Below are positions 51,416 to 61,568 of a stretch of 64,000 bases of DNA, in pieces. Location of the stretch: contig VBOZ01000010.1 of NCBI GenBank assembly GCA_005893305.1, forward strand, positions 110,119-174,118, in the 5' to 3' direction. Origin of the DNA: Candidatus Eisenbacteria bacterium. GTDB taxonomy: Bacteria > Eisenbacteria > RBG-16-71-46 > SZUA-252. The notes under the pieces are model-generated. The model was not told where the DNA came from and made no database searches. It saw nothing but the letters and a program-made list of their open reading frames with translations. Each line of letters starts with the position of its first letter. Within the stretch, counting starts at the first letter, position 1. The position numbers and the translations under genes are program-made.

Positions 51416-52630
51416 ATGGCACGCGAAGAAGTCGTCATCCTGAACGGCGCCAGAACCCCGATGGCGGAGTGGGTGGGCGGCCGGGCCGGCAACGGGAAGC
51501 CCGGCGGCGCCTTGAAAGACGTCTCGGCGATCGACCTGGGGGTCATCGCGGCCAAGGCCGCGCTCGAGCGGTCGAAGGTTCCGCCCGACCTGCTCGACCA
51601 CGTGGTGTTTGGAAACGCGCTCCAGACGAGCGGTGACGCGATCTACGGCGCGCGCCACGTGGCGCTCAAGGCGGGGGTCCCGGTTCCGGTCCCCGCCCTC
51701 ACCGTGAACCGCCTCTGCGGCTCGGGCATTCAATCGATCATGGAGGCCGCGCACCTCCTCCAGCTGGGGGAAGCCAATTTCGTGCTCGCCGGCGGGATCG
51801 AGAACTTGAGCCAGGCTCCGTTCGTCGTGCGGGGCGCCCGGAGCGGGCTGCGCCTGGGCCAGGGCGTGCTCGAGGATTCGCTCCTGACCGCGCTCAAGGA
51901 TTCCTACTGCGGCCTCTTCATGGCCGAGACATCGGACAACCTGGCGCGGCGGTACAAGATCTCGCGCGAGGAGCAGGATGCCTACGCGTTCCGCAGCATC
52001 ACGGAGGGAAGGCGCGCGATCGACTCCTGCCTCCTGAGCGAGGAGATCGTGAAGGTCACCCTTCCCGGGCGGGAAGCCAAAGTGGTGGAGAAGGACGACC
52101 ACTGCTTTGAGGGCGCGACGCTCGAGGGCCTCGCGAAGCTCCAGCCCGCGTTCGGCAAGGACAGCTTCGTCACCGCGGGGAACGCGAGCGGGATCGTCGA
52201 CGGCGCCGCGGCCGTTGTCGTCACGACCGCGCGCCACGCGGAGAAGCGCGATCTCAAGCCGATCGGCCGCATCGTTTCCTGGGCGGTGACCGGAGTCGAT
52301 CCGGACGCGATGGGGATCGGCCCCGTTCCGGCGACGCGCGCCGCGCTGAAGCAGGCCGGCATGACGGTCGACGACGTCGACCTCTTCGAGATTAACGAGG
52401 CGTTCGCGGGGCAGTACCTCGCGGTCGAGAAGGAGCTCGGGAATCCGCGGGAGAAATCCAACGTGAACGGCGGGGCGATCGCGCTCGGCCATCCGCTCGC
52501 GGCAACCGGCACCCGGCTCGTCCTCACGCTGCTCTATGAGCTTCGTCGGCGAAAGAAGCGCTGGGGCGTCGCCGCGGCCTGCATCGGCGGGGGACAGGGG
52601 ATCGCGATGGTGGTCGAGGCGCTCGCGTGA
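51416..52630 (+). CDS. Second thiolase (acetyl-CoA acyltransferase)
   Basis: A 404-residue thiolase only distantly similar to the first. Nucleophile Cys101 lies in NRLCGSGIQS, His in GHPLAATGTRL, and the last Cys in AAACIGGGQG. The two paralogues may differ in chain length or direction. Its stop overlaps the following gene (GTGA). Confidence 0.95.
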   Translation: MAREEVVILNGARTPMAEWVGGRAGNGKPGGALKDVSAIDLGVIAAKAALERSKVPPDLLDHVVFGNALQTSGDAIYGARHVALKAGVPVPVPALTVNRLCGSGIQSIMEAAHLLQLGEANFVLAGGIENLSQAPFVVRGARSGLRLGQGVLEDSLLTALKDSYCGLFMAETSDNLARRYKISREEQDAYAFRSITEGRRAIDSCLLSEEIVKVTLPGREAKVVEKDDHCFEGATLEGLAKLQPAFGKDSFVTAGNASGIVDGAAAVVVTTARHAEKRDLKPIGRIVSWAVTGVDPDAMGIGPVPATRAALKQAGMTVDDVDLFEINEAFAGQYLAVEKELGNPREKSNVNGGAIALGHPLAATGTRLVLTLLYELRRRKKRWGVAAACIGGGQGIAMVVEALA

Positions 52631-53884
52631 CCCAGCCGTCCGAGCGGGACTTGATCTTCGATTGGAACGTCGGCGAGGGCGGGCCCGTTCGGCCTCCGCG
52701 CCCCGTCCAGGTCGTGGACGAGACCCTTCGAGACGGCCTCCAATCGCCCTCGGTCACCGATCCTCCCATCGAGGAGAAGATCCGCGCGCTCCACTTCCAG
52801 GCGCGCCTCGGAGTCCACGGCAACGACATCGGCCTCCCGGGCGCGGGCCCCCGCGCGAAGGAAGCCGCGCTGGCATTGGCCAAGGAGATCGCGCGCGCCA
52901 AGCTCCCGATCGAGCCCTACTGCGCCGCGCGGACGCACAAGGACGACATCGACCCGATCATCGATATTTCCCAGAAGTCCGGGCTCAGGATCGAGGCCGC
53001 CACCTTCATCGGCTCGAGCCCGATTCGCCAGTACGCCGAGGACTGGGACCTCGACCGTCTTCTCCGTCACACCGAGGAGGCGGTCACCTACTCGACGCGG
53101 AACGGCGTGCCGGTGATGTACGTGACCGAGGATACGACCCGCGCGCGCCCGGAGATCCTCCGCCGCCTCTACACGAAAGCTGTCGAGTGCGGCGCCCGGC
53201 GGGTCTGCGTCTCCGACACCGTGGGGCACGCGACGCCGGAGGGCGCGGCCCGGCTGATCGCCTTCATCCGCGGCGTCGTCGACGCGACCGGCGAGAAGGT
53301 CGGCGTCGACTGGCACGGCCACCGCGACCGCGACCTCGGCGTCGCCAACGCGCTGGCCGCGCTCCTGGCCGGAGCCGATCGGGTGCACGGGACGATCCTC
53401 GGGGTGGGAGAGCGGGTGGGGAACGCCCCGCTCGATCTGATCCTCATCAATCTGAAGCTCCTCGGCTGGCTTGACCCGGACCTGACCGCGCTTCCGGAGT
53501 ACTGCGCCCTCGTTTCGAAGTCGTGCCGCGTTCCGATCCCGTACAACTACCCGGCGCTCGGCCGGGACGCGTTTCGCACCGGCACCGGCGTCCACGCCGC
53601 CGCGGTGATCAAGGCCAAGAAGAAGGGCGACTCCTGGCTCGCGGACCGCGTCTACTCGAGCGTCCCCGCCGGCATGCTGGGATTGAAGCAGGAGATCAAC
53701 GTGGGCCCGATGTGCGGCGAATCGAACGTGATCTACTGGCTCACCGAGCACGGCCATGAGCCCGGCCGTCCCCTGGTCGAGCACGTCTTCCGGCTCGCCA
53801 AGCAGCGCGAGGCGGTGTTCGAGGACGCCGAGCTGGAGCTCATCGTCGTCGAGTTCAAGCGGAGCCGGAGCGGGGCGGCGGCGC

Positions 53885-53892
<8 letters not shown>
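52627..53892 (+). CDS. DRE-TIM metallolyase-type condensing enzyme (2-isopropylmalate/homocitrate synthase-like)
   Basis: A 421-residue TIM-barrel enzyme. DETLRDGLQSP carries the Asp/Arg/Gln catalytic set, CVSDTVGHATPEG and VDWHGHRDRDLGVANAL carry the metal histidines, and GVGERVGNAPLD is the family loop. It lacks the C-terminal leucine-sensing domain of LeuA. It probably condenses an acyl-CoA with a 2-oxoacid, but the substrate is not clear: 2-isopropylmalate, homocitrate, citramalate or Re-citrate are all possible. It starts at GTG 52627, overlapping the thiolase stop, and the dehydrogenase starts within its end. Confidence 0.88.
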
Positions 53893-54954
<1,062 letters not shown>

Positions 54955-54958
<4 letters not shown>

Positions 54959-54984
54959 CTTCTCAAGTTTGGTTGTGCTACTAT
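54955..54984 (+). promoter_or_regulatory. Promoter of the giant secreted protein gene
   Basis: TTGACT at 54955-54960, 18-bp spacer, TACTAT at 54979-54984. The -35 overlaps the stop codon of the preceding dehydrogenase gene. Confidence 0.7.
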
Positions 54985-54990
54985 CTTGCG

Positions 54991-55251
54991 GTGTTTAGAG
55001 GATAAAATCTCGCCAAGAGGTTTGGCGCGAAGGACTTGCGAGATCCCCCTCTCCCTCGGCTGCACATAGCCGAGCCTTCCTTCGAGCCAACCTCCGAATT
55101 ACGTCGAGATGTAATCCTTCGGCCCTCATATGGGCCGTGTAATCGTTGGGGTCGCGCGGCTCCGCGCGGCGGGGGAAGCATCCGCGTCACGACATCGTGC
55201 GTTCATTGGTCTGAGCTAGGCATCTTGCGTGCCACTTCAAGGAGGCTTCCA
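54991..55251 (+). promoter_or_regulatory. Long structured 5' leader of the giant secreted protein gene
   Basis: About 260 untranslated bases with several inverted repeats: CGCCAA-5-TTGGCG (55011-55027), ATTAC/GTAAT (55098-55115), GGCCC-6-GGGCC (55121-55136), GCGCGG-2-CCGCGC (55154-55167) and CACGA-2-TCGTG (55188-55199). ATCTCGC (55007-55013) can instead pair with GCGAGAT (55038-55044), excluding the first hairpin. It ends in AGGAGG before ATG 55252. No known riboswitch consensus recognised. Confidence 0.5.
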
Positions 55252-58200
55252 ATGAAGTTCGTGTTTCGTCTCGCTTTATTTGCCGCGGTACTCACGCTTC
55301 CCTTCGCCGTTCCGGCGTCCGCCCAGTACATGTACATGGATTCGAATGGGAACGGAATCCATGACACGGGCGATCGCCTGAACGCGAACAACGACTCGAC
55401 GATTGTGGACATCTACCTGGTCACGAACATGAATAAGGACGGGAGCGTGGCGGGCTGCAACACGGTCCCCGGGACCGCGATGGACATCAACTCGTACGCC
55501 TTCAACATCGTGGCGACGGGCGGGACAGCGACGTACGGGAACTACATCAACCGCCAGGCGACCGCGTTCCCGAACCAGGCGCAGACGTTGAACACTGGGG
55601 ACGGGACGTTCAAGACGGGGTTCTACGCGTTTACGTACACGCCTGCGGGATTGTTTCGGCTTGGGACGCTGACGATTACGGGGACGGGCGGGTCGCCCAA
55701 GATCGGCTTTGTCGATATCCTTCCGGCCTCACAGGACTTCACTTCGTTTGGGACGCCGTGCCCCGGTATCGCGGGCGACAACACGTACCGGTTGGACGGT
55801 CCGAACACGCAGGCGTTCTATGGTGGGCCCGGCGACTGGTTAATCGCCGAAGGGCTCGATGCGGCGCCGGGCGGGAATAACCCGCCGGTAGTTACGAATC
55901 CCGGGAACAAGACGGTAAACGAGCTGGCGCCTTTGACGTTCACGGTGACCGCTACCGACCCGGACGCGGGCCAGACGGTGTCGTTCTCGTTGGATGCCGC
56001 CACGGTTACGAACGGGGCGACGATCGGCTCGGCATCGGGAGTGTTTAGCTGGACCCCGACGGAGGCGGAGGGACCTGGGAACTATCCGGTGACCGTTACG
56101 GCCACGGATAGCGGGAGCCCCTCCGCGAGCAGCTCGGCCGGGTTCTCGATCACGGTGAACGAGGTGAACCAGGCTCCGGTCTTGGCCGCGATCGGCGACA
56201 AGACGGTAACGGTGAACAGCCCGCTGACTTTCACTGCGACCGCGACCGACGCCGATCTGCCCGGGAACGGGAAATCATTCGGCCTGACCGGCGCCCCCGC
56301 CGGCGCGACGATTAGCGCCTCGACCGGCATTTTCAACTGGACCCCGGCGGCGACGGGCACGTTCCCGCTGACGGTCACGGTGACCGACGACGGAGTGCCT
56401 CCGCTCGGCGACTCCGAGGGGATCACGATCACGGTGAGTGCGGGGGCCAACCAGCCGCCGGTGCTCGCGGCGATCGGGAACAAGTCCATCGCTGAGCTGG
56501 CGTCCCTGGCCTTCACCGCGACGGCGAACGATCCGGACGCGGGCCAGACGCTCACATTCTCCCTGGACGCCGGCTCCCCCGCGGGGGCGGCGATCACCGG
56601 GGCCGGCGCGTTCTCGTGGACCCCGACCGAGGCGCAGGGCCCGGGAAGCTACCCCGTTACGATTCGCGTGACGGACAGCGGCAGTCCCGCGATGGAGGAC
56701 TTCGAGGCGATCTCGATCGCGGTCAGCGAGGTCAACGTCGCTCCGGTCTTGGCCGCGATCGGGGACAAGGCGACGACGGTCGGCGGGGCCGTGGCGTTCA
56801 CGGCGACGGCTACCGACGCGGACGTTCCGGCGAACACGCTCGCGTTCTCGCTGGACGCCGGCGCTCCGGCCGGAGCGGCGATCGGCGCGACGACGGGCGT
56901 CTTCAGCTTTACGCCTTCGGCGAGCGGCACCTTCCCGGTGACGGTCCGGGTGACCGACAATGGAACGCCCCCGCTCAGCGACTTCGAGGCGATCTCGATT
57001 GTCGTGAGCGCGGCCGCGAACGTCAACCCGGTGCTCGCTCCGATCGGGAACAAGACCGTGGATGAAGAAGCGACGCTGAGCTTCACCGCGACGGCGACCG
57101 ATGCCGACGCCGGCCAAACGCTGACGTTCTCGTTGGACGCGGGCGCGCCGGCCGGAGCTTCAATCAACGCCTCGACGGGCGCGTTCAGCTGGACGCCGGC
57201 GGAGGCGGACGGACCGGGTAGCCATTCCATCACCGTGCGGGTGACCGACGATGGGACCCCGAATCTCGGCGATTCCGAAACGATCTCGGTCACGGTGAAC
57301 GAGGTCAACGTGGCGCCGGTCCTGGCCGCGATCGGGGACAAGGCGGGGACCGTCGGGGTCGAGGTCGCCTTCACCGCTACCGCGACGGATGCCGATGTTC
57401 CAGCCAACACTCTCACCTTCTCGCTGGATGCCGGCGCACCCGCCGGAGCCACGATCAACGGCTCGACGGGCGCTTTCAGCTGGACGCCATCGGCTACCGG
57501 CAGCTTCGCGGTCACGATTCGGGTGACCGATAACGGCACGCCTGCCCTCGATGACTTCGAGGCGATTTCGATCAACGTAGGCGCGGGGGTCGTGAACCAC
57601 GCTCCGGTGCTCGCGGCGATCGGGAACAAGACGGTGGACGAGGGGACGCCCTTGACGTTCACGGCCACCGCGACCGATGCCGACGCGGGGCAGACGCTCG
57701 CGTTCTCTCTGGATTCCGGCGCCCCTTCCGGCGCGGCGATCACGGCGGCGGGCGGCGTGTTCTCGTGGACGCCTGGAGAAGCCGACGGTCCGGGTAGCCA
57801 CCCGGTCACGGTCCGCGTGACGGACAACGGCAGCCCCGCGATGGACGCTTTCGAGGCGATCTCGATCACCGTCAATGAAGTGAACGTGGCGCCGGTTTTG
57901 GCGGCCATCGGGAACAAGGCCGGGACGGTGGGGGTCGAAGTCGCCTTCACGGCGACCGCGACGGACGCCGACGTTCCTGCGAACACCCTCACGTTCTCGC
58001 TGGATGCAGGCGGTCCCGCCGGAGCCACGATCAACGGCTCGACAGGCGCCTTCAGCTGGACGCCCTCGGCCACGGGAAGCTTCGCGGCGACGGTACGGGT
58101 GACGGACAACGGCACACCGGCGCTCGACGACTTCGAGGCGATCACGATCGACGTGACCGAAGCGGCGGTGAATCACGCGCCGGTGCTCGATGCGATCGGG

Positions 58201-59688
58201 AACAAGGCGGTGGACGAGGGGCTGCTTCTCAGCTTCACGGCCACCGCGACGGACGCCGACGCGGGCCAGACCCTCACGTTCTCGCTGGATACCGGTGGCC
58301 CCTCAGGCGCGGCGATCACCGCGGGCGGCGTGTTCTCGTGGACGCCGACCGAGGCGCAGGGCCCCGGCAGCTACCCGGTCACCATTCGCGTGACGGACGA
58401 CGGCAGCCCTGCGATGGATGATTTCGAGGTGGTCACGATCGACGTGAACGAGGTGAACGTGGCGCCGGTTCTGGCGGCCATCGGGAACAAGGCGGGGACC
58501 GTAGGGGTCGAAGTAGCCTTCACGGCGAGCGCGACGGACGCCGACGTTCCAGCCAATGCCCTCACATTCTCGCTGGATGCCGGCGCTCCGGCCGGAGCGG
58601 CGATCAACGGCTCGACGGGCGCCTTCAGCTGGACTCCCTCGGCTACGGGAAGCTTCGCGGCGACGGTCCGGGTGACGGACAACGGCACCCCAGCACTCGA
58701 CGACTTCGAGGCGATCTCGATCGACGTGACCGAGGCGGTGGTGAATCACGCGCCGGTGCTTGACGCAATCGGGAACAAGTCCGGCACGGTGGGGGTCGAA
58801 GTCGCCTTCACGGCGACCGCGACGGACGCCGACGCGGGCCAGACGCTCGCCTTCTCGCTGGATGCCGGCGCACCGGCAGGGGCGGCGATCAACGGCTCCA
58901 CGGGCGCCTTTAGCTGGACACCTTCGGCTACGGGAAGCTTCGCCGCGACGGTCCGGGTGACGGACAACGGCACCCCGGCACTCGACGACTTCGAGGCGAT
59001 CACGATCACGGTCGGTGGCGGCGGCGGGGAGACACTGGCGGCCAACGCGTTCTTCGCCGGACCCAACATAATTACGGTCCTGGACGCGAATCGGGCTACT
59101 TGCGTTGAGATCGAGCCGGTGCAGAACTCGTACTCGAACGACGATGTCGATCTCTCCAGCATCGTGATGATCTATGCGGGCAAGCAAATTTCAGCGCTCG
59201 CAGACAGGACCGACCTCAACGGAGACAAGAACCACAACGGGGTCCGCGAGATCAAAGCCTGCTTTTCGAAGGAGGACCTTCGGTCCCTGTTCAGCGATCT
59301 CCCGCGTGGCCTGAGCCGAGTCGAGGTCGCGATCGAGGGGAATCTCGAATCGGGCGCGAGGTTCGGCGACACGGTGAAGCATTTCGTCTTCGTGTTGAGC
59401 ACCAGCAGCACCGGCAGGTGCGGCCTGGCAGCTCAGCCGAATCCACTCAATCCGGAGACGATCCTCAGCTTCACGACGACCCAGAGGGGTCCCGTCACGG
59501 TCCGCGTCTTCGACACTTCGGGAAGGCTCGTAAAGACCCTGCAGGACGGGACGATGCCGGCCGGATTCAACTCGGTCCGGTGGGACGGGTCGGCTGACAA
59601 TGGCACCCACGTTGCCACAGGGGTCTATTTCGTGAAGATGATCTCACTCGATGGAGAGCAGAGACTGCGCGTCACGGTTCTCAAGTAG
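55252..59688 (+). CDS. Giant secreted protein: eleven Ig-like (He_PIG/cadherin-type) repeats and a FlgD/type IX-style C-terminal domain
   Basis: A 1478-residue exported protein. The signal peptide ends PASA near residue 24. A first domain with a dockerin-like calcium loop (DSNGNGIHDTGDRLN) spans to about residue 200. From about 209 to 1260 there are eleven Ig-like repeats of about 95 residues with the core ATDADAGQTLTFSLDAGAP and FSWTP. A unique region with a second calcium-like loop (DLNGDKNHNGVREIKACFS) follows. The last 85 residues (PNPLNPETILSF; VRVFDTSGRLVKTL; ATGVYFVKM) match the FlgD-Ig/Por-secretion C-terminal sorting fold. Probably a cell-surface or released adhesive/stalk protein, exported by a type IX-like system; a PorX/PorY-like pair is in the same window. 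Confidence 0.9.
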   Translation: MKFVFRLALFAAVLTLPFAVPASAQYMYMDSNGNGIHDTGDRLNANNDSTIVDIYLVTNMNKDGSVAGCNTVPGTAMDINSYAFNIVATGGTATYGNYINRQATAFPNQAQTLNTGDGTFKTGFYAFTYTPAGLFRLGTLTITGTGGSPKIGFVDILPASQDFTSFGTPCPGIAGDNTYRLDGPNTQAFYGGPGDWLIAEGLDAAPGGNNPPVVTNPGNKTVNELAPLTFTVTATDPDAGQTVSFSLDAATVTNGATIGSASGVFSWTPTEAEGPGNYPVTVTATDSGSPSASSSAGFSITVNEVNQAPVLAAIGDKTVTVNSPLTFTATATDADLPGNGKSFGLTGAPAGATISASTGIFNWTPAATGTFPLTVTVTDDGVPPLGDSEGITITVSAGANQPPVLAAIGNKSIAELASLAFTATANDPDAGQTLTFSLDAGSPAGAAITGAGAFSWTPTEAQGPGSYPVTIRVTDSGSPAMEDFEAISIAVSEVNVAPVLAAIGDKATTVGGAVAFTATATDADVPANTLAFSLDAGAPAGAAIGATTGVFSFTPSASGTFPVTVRVTDNGTPPLSDFEAISIVVSAAANVNPVLAPIGNKTVDEEATLSFTATATDADAGQTLTFSLDAGAPAGASINASTGAFSWTPAEADGPGSHSITVRVTDDGTPNLGDSETISVTVNEVNVAPVLAAIGDKAGTVGVEVAFTATATDADVPANTLTFSLDAGAPAGATINGSTGAFSWTPSATGSFAVTIRVTDNGTPALDDFEAISINVGAGVVNHAPVLAAIGNKTVDEGTPLTFTATATDADAGQTLAFSLDSGAPSGAAITAAGGVFSWTPGEADGPGSHPVTVRVTDNGSPAMDAFEAISITVNEVNVAPVLAAIGNKAGTVGVEVAFTATATDADVPANTLTFSLDAGGPAGATINGSTGAFSWTPSATGSFAATVRVTDNGTPALDDFEAITIDVTEAAVNHAPVLDAIGNKAVDEGLLLSFTATATDADAGQTLTFSLDTGGPSGAAITAGGVFSWTPTEAQGPGSYPVTIRVTDDGSPAMDDFEVVTIDVNEVNVAPVLAAIGNKAGTVGVEVAFTASATDADVPANALTFSLDAGAPAGAAINGSTGAFSWTPSATGSFAATVRVTDNGTPALDDFEAISIDVTEAVVNHAPVLDAIGNKSGTVGVEVAFTATATDADAGQTLAFSLDAGAPAGAAINGSTGAFSWTPSATGSFAATVRVTDNGTPALDDFEAITITVGGGGGETLAANAFFAGPNIITVLDANRATCVEIEPVQNSYSNDDVDLSSIVMIYAGKQISALADRTDLNGDKNHNGVREIKACFSKEDLRSLFSDLPRGLSRVEVAIEGNLESGARFGDTVKHFVFVLSTSSTGRCGLAAQPNPLNPETILSFTTTQRGPVTVRVFDTSGRLVKTLQDGTMPAGFNSVRWDGSADNGTHVATGVYFVKMISLDGEQRLRVTVLK
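55876..59030 (+). repeat. Eleven in-frame Ig-like repeats of about 286 bp, alternating two types
   Basis: Odd repeats carry an EGPG/DGPG-type ending and DADAGQTL; even repeats carry TVGVEVAF, DADVPANTL and SATGSF. The order is A-B five times and then a hybrid eleventh unit. Later copies (repeats 6, 8, 10, 11) are nearly identical in DNA. Confidence 0.9.
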
Positions 59689-59704
59689 TCCGAAGGAAGA
59701 CGAG

Positions 59705-59738
59705 CGGGGCGGCCCTCACGGCCGCCCCGTTTTCGTTT
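59705..59738 (+). terminator. Rho-independent terminator after the giant protein gene
   Basis: A perfect 10-bp stem CGGGGCGGCC (59705-59714) with GGCCGCCCCG (59720-59729), a 5-base loop, then TTTTCGTTT. It lies between convergent genes. Confidence 0.9.
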
Positions 59739-59760
59739 GCGGCGTCGCCTTGGCGGCGCT

Positions 59761-60663
59761 TCAGGGGCGTGGCGCCTCCGCGGCCATCGATTCCGCAGCC
59801 AGGACGAGCGCGCGGATCCCTTCCAGGACCGGGACGGGCTCCCCGACCTGACGGGCGGCCCGGACCACGGCTCCGATGATGGCCTCCGCTTCCGTCCGCC
59901 GGCCGCGCGACAGATCCTCCGCCATGGAGGAGCGATTCGCGTACGTGTCTTCGAGGACCGCCTTGAGGAGGGGAATCGGATCGAACCCGCCTTCGACGTA
60001 ACCGGCCCTGACCCCGACCCGCGCCGCCTCCTGGGCCGCGGCCTCCGCGATCCGGAGAAGAGGCCCCGACTCGAGGATCGCGCCGTTCGGCCTGCCCGAG
60101 AGCGCGGAGATCGGGTTGACCGCCGCGTTGAGGGCCAGCTTCCGCCACAAGATCCCATTCGCGTCCCGGCTCGCGTCGGCCGTGAGGCCCGCGCCCTCGA
60201 ACAGCGTGGCCGCGTATTCGGCCCAGCGAAACTCGGTGTTCCGCCAGGACGCGAACCGCGTCGGCCCGCGCGCGGAGGCGTGAAGGGCGCCGGTCTCGTC
60301 CAGGTAGGCGCCCAGGGACGTGGCCCCCGCGATCAGGGGCGAGCGCGGGAGCGCGGCCTCCAGAATCTCCATGTTGCCCCAACCGTTTTGAAGCGAGCAG
60401 ATCGCGGAGGCAATCCCTGCTTCGACGATCGATCGCGCGGCGGTCCCGGTGTCGTACGATTTGACGCAGAGGAAGACGAGGGTCGCGGGCTTGAGTCCCT
60501 CCGCGCGATCCTCGATGAGCGGCTGCGATCCCTCCTGGCTCAGCGCCTCACGCCGCGCGGGACTCCGCGCGTACACGTGGACCGTATGTCCCGCGCGATG
60601 GAGCCGCGTCGCGAGCAGCGTGCCGAGCGCGCCGGCGCCCAACACGCCGATGGTTTCCGCCAT
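59761..60663 (-). CDS. panE: 2-dehydropantoate 2-reductase (ketopantoate reductase) family
   Basis: A 300-residue NADPH enzyme of pantothenate/CoA synthesis. It shows the Rossmann start VLGAGALGTLLATRL, LVFLCVKSYDT, SLQNGWGNME, catalytic Lys in ILWRKLALNAAVNPISAL, and Glu in RRTEAEAIIGAVV. Paralogues of this family also act on other 2-oxoacids, so the substrate is likely but not proven. It is convergent with the giant protein gene and divergent from the HAD gene. Confidence 0.92.
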   Translation of the reverse strand: MAETIGVLGAGALGTLLATRLHRAGHTVHVYARSPARREALSQEGSQPLIEDRAEGLKPATLVFLCVKSYDTGTAARSIVEAGIASAICSLQNGWGNMEILEAALPRSPLIAGATSLGAYLDETGALHASARGPTRFASWRNTEFRWAEYAATLFEGAGLTADASRDANGILWRKLALNAAVNPISALSGRPNGAILESGPLLRIAEAAAQEAARVGVRAGYVEGGFDPIPLLKAVLEDTYANRSSMAEDLSRGRRTEAEAIIGAVVRAARQVGEPVPVLEGIRALVLAAESMAAEAPRP

Positions 60664-60681
60664 GTCGTCTCCATCGGTGCG

Positions 60682-60710
60682 TTGACAGGGGAATCGTCAG
60701 GAGGTACGCT
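60682..60710 (+). promoter_or_regulatory. Predicted promoter of the HAD hydrolase gene
   Basis: TTGACA at 60682-60687, 17-bp spacer, TACGCT at 60705-60710. Confidence 0.6.
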
Positions 60711-60755
60711 TCACTCCTCTCGGACATCGATCGTCTCCCCCGATCATACAACTGA

Positions 60756-61547
60756 ATGATGAATCCCAAGACACCGCTCCGCGGCGTTATCTTCGATTAT
60801 GGCAACACGCTGATCTGGCTCGGCCCCAAGCGCAGATCGACGCGGACCGATTATGCCGACGTCGTGGCCCGGCCCGGCGCCGAGCGCCTCGCGCGGTTCC
60901 TTGTGTCGACGGGGATACTGGGGGATGAGAGCGCGGCCGCCGACTTCGTGAAACGCTACCTCGAGATCCGGGAGCGAAACCGGGCTCTGGCCGAGGAGAC
61001 CGGAAGGGAAATCACCGCGCGCGAATCCTTGATCTCGGCGCTCGAATCGCCGGCGGCGGTCGCGCCCTCCTCGGAGGCGAGGCTGCGCAAGGCGGTCTCC
61101 GAGTCGTTCGTCCCCGAGATCGAGGCCGTCGAAGCGCTTCCCGGCGCCACGGAGACGCTCGACATGTTGAGGCGGCGCGGCGTCAAGCTCGCGCTCCTTT
61201 CCAACTGCACCGATGGAGACTATGTGAGGACGGTCGTCCGTCGACTTGGATGGGAGGGATACTTCGACCCGTTCGTGGTCTCGGCCGACATCGGCGCTCG
61301 AAAGCCGCTCCCCGAGGCGTTCCGGCCGATGCTCGATCGTTGGGAGCTGGCCCCCGAGGAGGTCGCCATGGTGGGAGATTCCCTCTACCACGACGTCGCC
61401 GGCGCGGGACAGCTGGGCCTCCAGACGATCCACTTCACGGCGATCGAAAATCCGAGCGAACCCGCCCACCGGGCGGCGGTCCGGCCGGATTGGACCGCTG
61501 CGTCGCACGCGGAGCTCTCGCAGCTCCTGATCCGTCTCTCGGCCTGA
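60756..61547 (+). CDS. HAD-superfamily hydrolase
   Basis: A 263-residue Rossmannoid hydrolase with helical cap. Motif I reads IFDYGNTL: the nucleophile Asp is present, but the second Asp that usually acts as acid/base is Gly, as in a minority of the family. Motif II is LLSNCTD, motif III Lys lies in ARKPLPEAF, and motif IV is MVGDSLYHDVAGA. It is probably a phosphatase or dehalogenase-like enzyme of unknown substrate. Two ATGs (60756, 60759) are possible. Confidence 0.9.
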   Translation: MMNPKTPLRGVIFDYGNTLIWLGPKRRSTRTDYADVVARPGAERLARFLVSTGILGDESAAADFVKRYLEIRERNRALAEETGREITARESLISALESPAAVAPSSEARLRKAVSESFVPEIEAVEALPGATETLDMLRRRGVKLALLSNCTDGDYVRTVVRRLGWEGYFDPFVVSADIGARKPLPEAFRPMLDRWELAPEEVAMVGDSLYHDVAGAGQLGLQTIHFTAIENPSEPAHRAAVRPDWTAASHAELSQLLIRLSA

Positions 61548-61568
61548 CGGAAACGTATACTGGAACGC

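Noticed and set aside
55876-59030. CRISPR-like or satellite array
   Set aside because: The repeats are in-frame, about 286 bp, without spacers, and encode Ig-like domains.
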